This document shows positions 29,499 through 33,571 of a DNA stretch of 33,571 nt, in pieces; the first letter of the stretch is position 1; each line of letters starts with the position of its first letter. The notes beneath the pieces were generated by a model. The model was not told the DNA's origin. It ran no database searches and was given only the letters and a program-made list of their open reading frames with translations. The translations under genes and the position numbers were made by a program. The stretch comes from a virus. The stretch is from positions 1-33,571 of the IMG/VR virus record IMGVR_UViG_3300042338_000284; one strand, 5' to 3'.

Positions 29499-30665
29499 AT
29501 GCCCACGAACACTCTCGGTTATTACGATCCGGCGTTCTACGCCAACGAAGCGCTGATCCAGCTGCGCAAGTCGCTGGGCTTCGCCAACACCGTCTACATG
29601 GGCTTCGACGCCGAGCGTCGTGCCTTCGGTCGCGGCGACGTCATCAACATCAAGCGTCCCGCCGCCTTCACCGCGCAAGCGGCTCCGTCGTCTGCGCAGG
29701 ACATGACCACCGGCAGCGTGCAGATCGCGCTCGACCAGTGGCAGGAAGTCAAGTTCAGCCTCACGGACAAGGAGATCGCCTACACGGGCGATCAGATCAT
29801 CCGTGACCACATCGCGCCCGCCGCGTACGCGCTGGCGGACAAGATCGATCAGGACGGCTGCGCGCTCTACAAGCAAATCGGTGCTTCCTCGACCGTGGGT
29901 GCTCCGGCTGTCGTGGACAACCTCCTCGACGCTCGCCGCATCCTGATGACGGCTCAAGCTCCGATGATCGATCCGTCGCGGCTGTCCGTGATGGTGTCGC
30001 CCACCATCGAGCAGCAGCTTCTCAACACGACGAACCTCGCCCAATGGCAGGGCGCTGGTCCGACGGGTGAAGCGACGCAGGTCACCGGCGCGCTCGGTCA
30101 GCGTTTCGGCTTTGGCCGCATCTTCGCCAACCAGAACGTCTCGGCGCACACGGCGGGCACGTATTCCGGTTTGACCAGCCCTGTCTGCACTGCTACCGCA
30201 GGCGCAACCAGCGTGACGATCACTGGCGGCGGCTCGGGCTCCGGTACTCTCAAGGCTGGCGACATTGTGACCATTGGTGGTCGTACTTACGCGGTAACCG
30301 CTGACGTGACCGGCGGTGCGGCGGCGATCACCGTCAGCATTTCTCCGGCTCTTGAGGTTTCGGTCACGGGCGCGGTGTGTTCGTTCAACACGACGACGGT
30401 CATCGCCGAAAACCTCGCGTACCACCGCGATGCGTTCGGCCTTGCGATGGCGCGTCTGCCCGACTTCAGCAACACGGGGCTGTTCGGCACCGCGGCGCTG
30501 GGTGCTCAGGTTGCGTCGGTGCAGGATCCGGTCACGGGCCTCGCCGTTCGCTCGCGCATCTACTACGTCGGCAACAGCTCGGAAGTTCACGTCGCCCTCG
30601 ACGTGCTCTACGGCTGGAAGTGCCTGAACCCGCGCCTCGCCACGCGTCTCCGCGACGCGAGCTAG
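29499..30665 (+). CDS. Major capsid protein (P22 coat / gp5-like)
   Basis: A 388-aa protein. ATG 29499 is chosen over an upstream in-frame start at 29439 because AAGGAGGGC lies at proper spacing before it. Features of the P22 coat family: FYANEALIQLRKSLGFAN at the N-terminus, FGRGDVINIKRPAAF, a LTDKEIAYTGDQI block, LADKIDQDGCALY, RLSVMVSPTIEQQLLN, then an inserted beta domain (about residues 225-297), and C-terminal VTGLAVRSRIYYVGNSSEVH with a closing LDVLYGWK. It forms the HK97-fold capsid shell with the scaffold upstream. Good ribosome site and a strong 3' hairpin fit high expression. Confidence 0.9.
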   Translation: MPTNTLGYYDPAFYANEALIQLRKSLGFANTVYMGFDAERRAFGRGDVINIKRPAAFTAQAAPSSAQDMTTGSVQIALDQWQEVKFSLTDKEIAYTGDQIIRDHIAPAAYALADKIDQDGCALYKQIGASSTVGAPAVVDNLLDARRILMTAQAPMIDPSRLSVMVSPTIEQQLLNTTNLAQWQGAGPTGEATQVTGALGQRFGFGRIFANQNVSAHTAGTYSGLTSPVCTATAGATSVTITGGGSGSGTLKAGDIVTIGGRTYAVTADVTGGAAAITVSISPALEVSVTGAVCSFNTTTVIAENLAYHRDAFGLAMARLPDFSNTGLFGTAALGAQVASVQDPVTGLAVRSRIYYVGNSSEVHVALDVLYGWKCLNPRLATRLRDAS

Positions 30666-30681
30666 TCTCGGAGTGAGTGAA

Positions 30682-30716
30682 AGCCGAGCGGCGGTGACTG
30701 CTGCCGTCGCTCGGCT
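30682..30716 (+). terminator. Strong hairpin downstream of the coat gene
   Basis: AGCCGAGCG (30682-30690) pairs perfectly with CGCTCGGCT (30708-30716); inside, GCGG-CTGC can pair further with a G-T. It lies in the 78-base gap after the coat stop. No T-tract follows (TCAACCC), so it may be a partial terminator or a 3' stabiliser for the coat messenger, letting downstream genes be made at a lower level. Confidence 0.65.
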
Positions 30717-30743
30717 CAACCCTTAGCAGTCGAGGTTCAGCAC

Positions 30744-31253
30744 ATGGCGTTCGTGGTCGAAGATGGCAGCGGACTGACGACGGCGACGAGCTACGTCTCG
30801 ATCGCTGAGGCGGACGCCTACACGTCGGAGCTCGGGCTCACGGCTTGGACGGGCACGACCAGCGCCAAGCAGACGGCGCTCATCAAGGCGCAGCGGTACA
30901 TCACGCAGGTCTATCGCGGCGTCTGGAAAGGCGTGCGCAAGACCGAGCTGCAATCGCTCGACTGGCCGCGGCTCGATGTGATGGACGTTGACGGCTACGA
31001 CGTGGACAGCGAGTCGGTGCCCGCGCCGATCAAGGAAGCGCAGATCGAGCTCGCCGTGAAGGCGCTGACTGCCGAGCTTCTCTCGGATGTGGCGACGGAC
31101 GCAAGCAACATCGCCTCGGAGACAAGCACTGTCGGTCCCGTGAGCTACGCGGTCAGCTACACCGGCGGCAAGGCGTCGCAGAAGTCGTACGCCACCGTGT
31201 CGCTGCTGCTTGAACCGTACATCGTTGGCGCTGGCGAGATCGTGAGGGGCTGA
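30744..31253 (+). CDS. Head-tail adaptor (annotated elsewhere as DnaT-like)
   Basis: A 169-aa protein from ATG 30744, with GAGG upstream. N-terminal FVVEDGSGLTTATSYVSIAE-ADAYTSELG matches the DnaT_2 family, whose name is misleading; members sit just after coat genes and have the helical fold of head completion adaptors. QTALIKAQRYITQVYRGVWK and a W-P-R-L segment support this. It would bind the portal ring after packaging. The stop overlaps the next ATG (TGATG). Confidence 0.82.
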   Translation: MAFVVEDGSGLTTATSYVSIAEADAYTSELGLTAWTGTTSAKQTALIKAQRYITQVYRGVWKGVRKTELQSLDWPRLDVMDVDGYDVDSESVPAPIKEAQIELAVKALTAELLSDVATDASNIASETSTVGPVSYAVSYTGGKASQKSYATVSLLLEPYIVGAGEIVRG

Positions 31254-31618
31254 TGACGGGCGCGCTTGATACCAAGATGCGCGCTGTCGCTGAGACGCTC
31301 ATCGAGCGTTTTGGCAAGTCTGTGCAGTGGACCACGTACACAGATTCCGTGGACCCGATCGCTGGCACGGTTACGCGAACTCCTAGCGCGAGCACGGTGA
31401 CGATCTCGCCGCCGGTCGGGCCAAACAGCGCATACGAGCCGAACCAGCTGCTCGATCTCGGTGAGTTCGAGGTCATGCTTGCCGCCTCGGCTATCAACTT
31501 CACGCCGAAGGTTGGTGACGAAGTGGGAATCGAAAGCGTTACCTACACCTCGATCGCCGTGGATAGCATCTACAGCGGATCGCAGATCGCGGCGTTTCGC
31601 GTGAGGCTGCGTCGCTAA
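31253..31618 (+). CDS. Head closure (stopper) protein
   Basis: A 121-aa protein with beta-rich sequence (VQWTTYTDSVDPIAGTVTRT, NFTPKVGDEVGIESVTYTSI, FRVRLRR). A GEF-VMLAAS strand and a KVGD turn are typical of stopper/neck proteins. It is placed second after the coat gene, between adaptor and gp10-like protein, the normal head-completion order. It would close the portal and accept the tail. Assignment is by position and fold pattern, not a named motif. Confidence 0.7.
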   Translation: MTGALDTKMRAVAETLIERFGKSVQWTTYTDSVDPIAGTVTRTPSASTVTISPPVGPNSAYEPNQLLDLGEFEVMLAASAINFTPKVGDEVGIESVTYTSIAVDSIYSGSQIAAFRVRLRR

Positions 31619-32106
31619 TGGGCAGCGCCGAGCGCACCGCCGCGTTCGCCGAGCAGCTGCGCAAGGAGGCGCGGCGCTTCACCGAGGAAGAGATCCCGCT
31701 CGTCGTTCGTGCCACAGGCATCAAAGCGCTCGAGCTCGTCGTCAAGGGCACGCCGGTCGATACGGGTCATGCGCGCGCGAACTGGCAGGTCAGCTTGGAC
31801 GTGCCGACCGATAGCGTCCTTGACGCCCGCGACAAAGCAGGGCAAAAGACCGTGCGCGACGGCACGCGCAGCCTCGCGCGCGCGAAAGCCGCGCCGCACA
31901 TCTTCCTGACCAACAACGTGCCATACATCGAGGTGCTCGACGATGGCAGGGTCGAGCGCGGCAAGCAGGAAACAGACCTCACGGGTGGATCGGACACGCC
32001 GCGCCCGCGTCGTCGAGGCGCATCGGGCAGCATCCAAGCGGCGCAGGGCATCCTGAATCCTGCCTTTGACGGCCTCTTGGCCTACATCGACGAGGCATTG
32101 GAATGA
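31618..32106 (+). CDS. HK97 gp10-like neck / tail completion protein
   Basis: A 162-aa protein starting at ATG 31618 (TAATG). It has the HK97 gp10-like pattern: helical start (FAEQLRKEARRFTEEEIPLV), VVKGTPVDTGHARANWQV, then NNVPYIEVLDDG and a C-terminal helix after a basic low-complexity stretch (TPRPRRRGASGS). The TPVDTG-ARANW motif is characteristic of this family. It helps join tail to head. Next gene overlaps its stop (ATGA). Confidence 0.88.
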   Translation: MGSAERTAAFAEQLRKEARRFTEEEIPLVVRATGIKALELVVKGTPVDTGHARANWQVSLDVPTDSVLDARDKAGQKTVRDGTRSLARAKAAPHIFLTNNVPYIEVLDDGRVERGKQETDLTGGSDTPRPRRRGASGSIQAAQGILNPAFDGLLAYIDEALE

Positions 32107-32975
32107 TCGTCGCGGCATACGATCGCCTCGCGCCGCTGCTGGAAACGGCGCTTCTGTACGCAGCCGAGAACGAGTTTGGCGTGCAGCCGCTCGACACGCT
32201 CGACTATGTGGCGTGGGAAAACGCGCCATTCGTCGTTCCGCCGCCCGTCGGCACCTTCTCGGGCTTCTGGGCAAAGATCGAGATCGACTGGCGCGGGCTC
32301 GAGCAGATGAGCTTTGGCGCAGGAAATCGTTACAAGCTCGCCGGCGAGGCCGTCGTCACGCTCTTTGCTCCCGTCAACAACGGCGACGCTTTTACTTTGA
32401 CCAAAGCGGGCATCCTGATCACGTGGCTGACAAACAAGACGAGCGGCATTGTGCGCACGTTCAACGCCTCGCACAGGCCGATCCTGCGTGATGGCGCGTG
32501 GTGGTCGGTCGAGGTCGTGGTGCCTTTCGAGGCCATCGACAGCTTCGCACTTCCCGCATCGTCGTACTCGGGCACGGCTGATCTGCTGAACTGGCACAAC
32601 GCGATCCGCAGCCGAGTCAATACCGTCTGCAACATCGAAAACGTGCCTGTGGCCTACGACAACGCACCCTTCACTCCAGCGGCGAACACTCTGTGGGTCA
32701 ACTGCTTGGTGATCGACCGTTCGACGACGCAGCAAAAGGGCGGAAGCTCGCCTAAGAAGCGCGAGCAGGGCATCGTGCGACTGGTGCTAAACGCGCCGAT
32801 CAACACGGGCGTCCGAGCGACCTACACGCTCGCGGACACCCTTGCTTCGTCGTTCCGTGCGGTTAGTGTTTCCAAGGTCAGGTACGGGGTGCCGCAGCTG
32901 TCTGCGCTTGGTAGGTCCGGCTCCTACCATGTCGAGCAGCTCGACGTGCCCTACACCGTCGAAGAGGTCATCTAA
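32103..32975 (+). CDS. Tail terminator protein with two fused copies of the domain
   Basis: A 290-aa protein. The family is usually near 130-150 aa. Two halves align: residues about 32-140 (VAWENAPFVVPPPVG..., WAKIEIDWRGLEQMSFG, KLAGEAVVTLFAPVNNGDAF, IVRTFNASHRPILRDGAWW) and about 175-285 (VAYDNAPFTPAANTLWV..., GIVRLVLNAPINTGVRATYT, VSVSKVRYGVPQLSALG, SYHVEQLDVPYTVEE). A linker with basic KKRE lies in the second copy. Terminators form a hexameric ring on the tail end that stops tube growth and joins to the head. A fused dimer could form the ring from three chains. Confidence 0.8.
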   Translation: MIVAAYDRLAPLLETALLYAAENEFGVQPLDTLDYVAWENAPFVVPPPVGTFSGFWAKIEIDWRGLEQMSFGAGNRYKLAGEAVVTLFAPVNNGDAFTLTKAGILITWLTNKTSGIVRTFNASHRPILRDGAWWSVEVVVPFEAIDSFALPASSYSGTADLLNWHNAIRSRVNTVCNIENVPVAYDNAPFTPAANTLWVNCLVIDRSTTQQKGGSSPKKREQGIVRLVLNAPINTGVRATYTLADTLASSFRAVSVSKVRYGVPQLSALGRSGSYHVEQLDVPYTVEEVI

Positions 32976-33571
32976 TGGCAAACAGCAATAGCGTCGGGCT
33001 CGCGCTTGCGACTGAGGTCACGTACGGCACCTGTCCCGCCTCGGCGGACATGAAGGAGATCCGCTTCACTGCTGAGTCGCTCGCCAAGACGACCGGCAGC
33101 ACAACCTCGGCAGAGATCCGAAGCGATCGTCAGATCACCGACGTGGTGCGCGTGTCGGCTGGCGCTGATGGCTCGATCGACGGCGAACTGAGCTATGCGG
33201 CCCTCACGACAACCTCCAGCGCGCAGGACATCCTTCTCGAAGCCGCGCTGATGTCCGCGACTTGGAGCGCGATCCAGACCAACACGGGCACGTATTCGTG
33301 CACCTCGGGCGGTACGACCATTACCGGAACTGGAGTCGGGACTAGCATCACCGCCGGTCAGTGGGTGCGCTTCAAGGACGGCACGACGCTGATCGGGTAC
33401 TTCCTTGTGACCGTGGCCTCCGCAAACTCGCTGACCGTCGCGCAGACGCTGCCCTCTAGCGTGACTGGTGGCGGCAACGAAGAAATCGAAGCCGGAGCAG
33501 CGATCAAGAACGGCACTACCGAGCGCAGCTTCTCGATCGAGAGGTCGCACGCGGACCTGAGCAACACCTTC
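32975..33571 (+). CDS. Major tail tube protein, 5' part (3' end cut by contig end)
   Basis: ATG 32975 overlaps the terminator stop (TAATG). It runs open to the last base (199 codons) and continues as 1-981. The start MANSNSVGLALATEVTYGTC, then DMKEIRFTAESLAKTTGSTT and RSDRQITDVVRVSAGADGSI, is the N-terminus of a phage tail tube family. The allele here differs from the contig start mainly at residues about 113-157, a small beta domain. Joining the ends gives a protein near 389 aa. Confidence 0.87.
   Translation, partial: MANSNSVGLALATEVTYGTCPASADMKEIRFTAESLAKTTGSTTSAEIRSDRQITDVVRVSAGADGSIDGELSYAALTTTSSAQDILLEAALMSATWSAIQTNTGTYSCTSGGTTITGTGVGTSITAGQWVRFKDGTTLIGYFLVTVASANSLTVAQTLPSSVTGGGNEEIEAGAAIKNGTTERSFSIERSHADLSNTF
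33164..33571. repeat. Terminal overlap, right copy (matches 1-408)
   Basis: Partner of 1-408. Both copies are open in the same frame. Substitutions are concentrated at 33312-33444, where several adjacent codons differ but the frame and most glycines are kept. Confidence 0.9.

Noticed and set aside
29367-30719. 450-codon minus-strand frame opposite the coat gene
   Set aside because: The plus strand encodes the P22-like coat with a strong ribosome site; the antisense product is Arg-rich without fold.
30744-31253. DnaT-like name taken as a replication protein
   Set aside because: The gene lies directly after the coat gene in the head-completion set, so the adaptor role is more credible than DNA replication.
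33164-33571. True tandem duplication of the tail tube gene
   Set aside because: The cut gene at one end continues the other in perfect frame and at constant offset, which is explained more simply by contig overlap; only read data could restore the duplication idea.

Overview
The window is almost certainly one complete genome of a tailed bacteriophage with a long non-contractile tail (siphovirus-like), assembled as a linear contig. The last 408 bases (33164-33571) repeat the first 408 at a constant offset of 33163, and the tail tube gene that begins at 32975 continues into the gene cut by base 1. The natural map is therefore a circle, or a terminally redundant molecule, of about 33.16 kb. The DNA is GC-rich (roughly 60 percent or more by eye). 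Genes are packed with ATGA, GTGA and TAATG overlaps, and Shine-Dalgarno sites are clear in several places. No integrase, excisionase or classical CI repressor is visible, so a virulent life style is likely. The host is probably Gram-negative. Tail genes resembling those of alphaproteobacterial gene transfer agents (GTAs) hint at an alphaproteobacterium or another proteobacterium, but the sequence does not settle it.

Layout: (1) 1-14025, plus strand: tail tube, two-frame tail chaperones with a -1 slippery site, a short tape measure, then a GTA-like distal tail set (DUF2460, DUF2163-type hub, NlpC/P60 peptidase, large tip protein) and three fibre-like genes. (2) 14026-14296: convergent intergenic region with terminator-like hairpins. 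(3) 14297-18283, minus strand: a translationally coupled early operon with a small HTH protein, a lambda-Exo-like nuclease, a Bet annealing protein, SSB and several small unknown proteins, two of them tiny membrane proteins. (4) 18284-18523: divergent regulatory region. (5) 18524-21379, plus strand: replication genes. These include a DUF1376-type initiator whose coding sequence holds an 11-bp iteron array followed by a pure purine tract (a lambda-like origin), a possible helicase loader and a RusA-type resolvase. (6) 21360-33571, plus strand: small and large terminase, putative lipoprotein, portal, membrane/coiled-coil protein, HTH protein, metallophosphoesterase, zinc-peptidase-like protein, Mu-F-like head protein, scaffold, P22-like coat protein, head-completion proteins, tail terminator and tail tube.

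Together the genes make a chimera of a P22-fold capsid module, a GTA-like tail tip and a lambda-style replication/recombination core (Exo-Bet-SSB, O-like initiator with an internal origin, possible loader). The most unusual points are: the origin inside the initiator gene; a roughly 730-residue beta-helix region fused to the N-terminus of the tail hub; a tail terminator made of two fused copies; and two alleles of the tail tube at the contig ends that differ almost only in one small beta domain. No recognisable endolysin was found.
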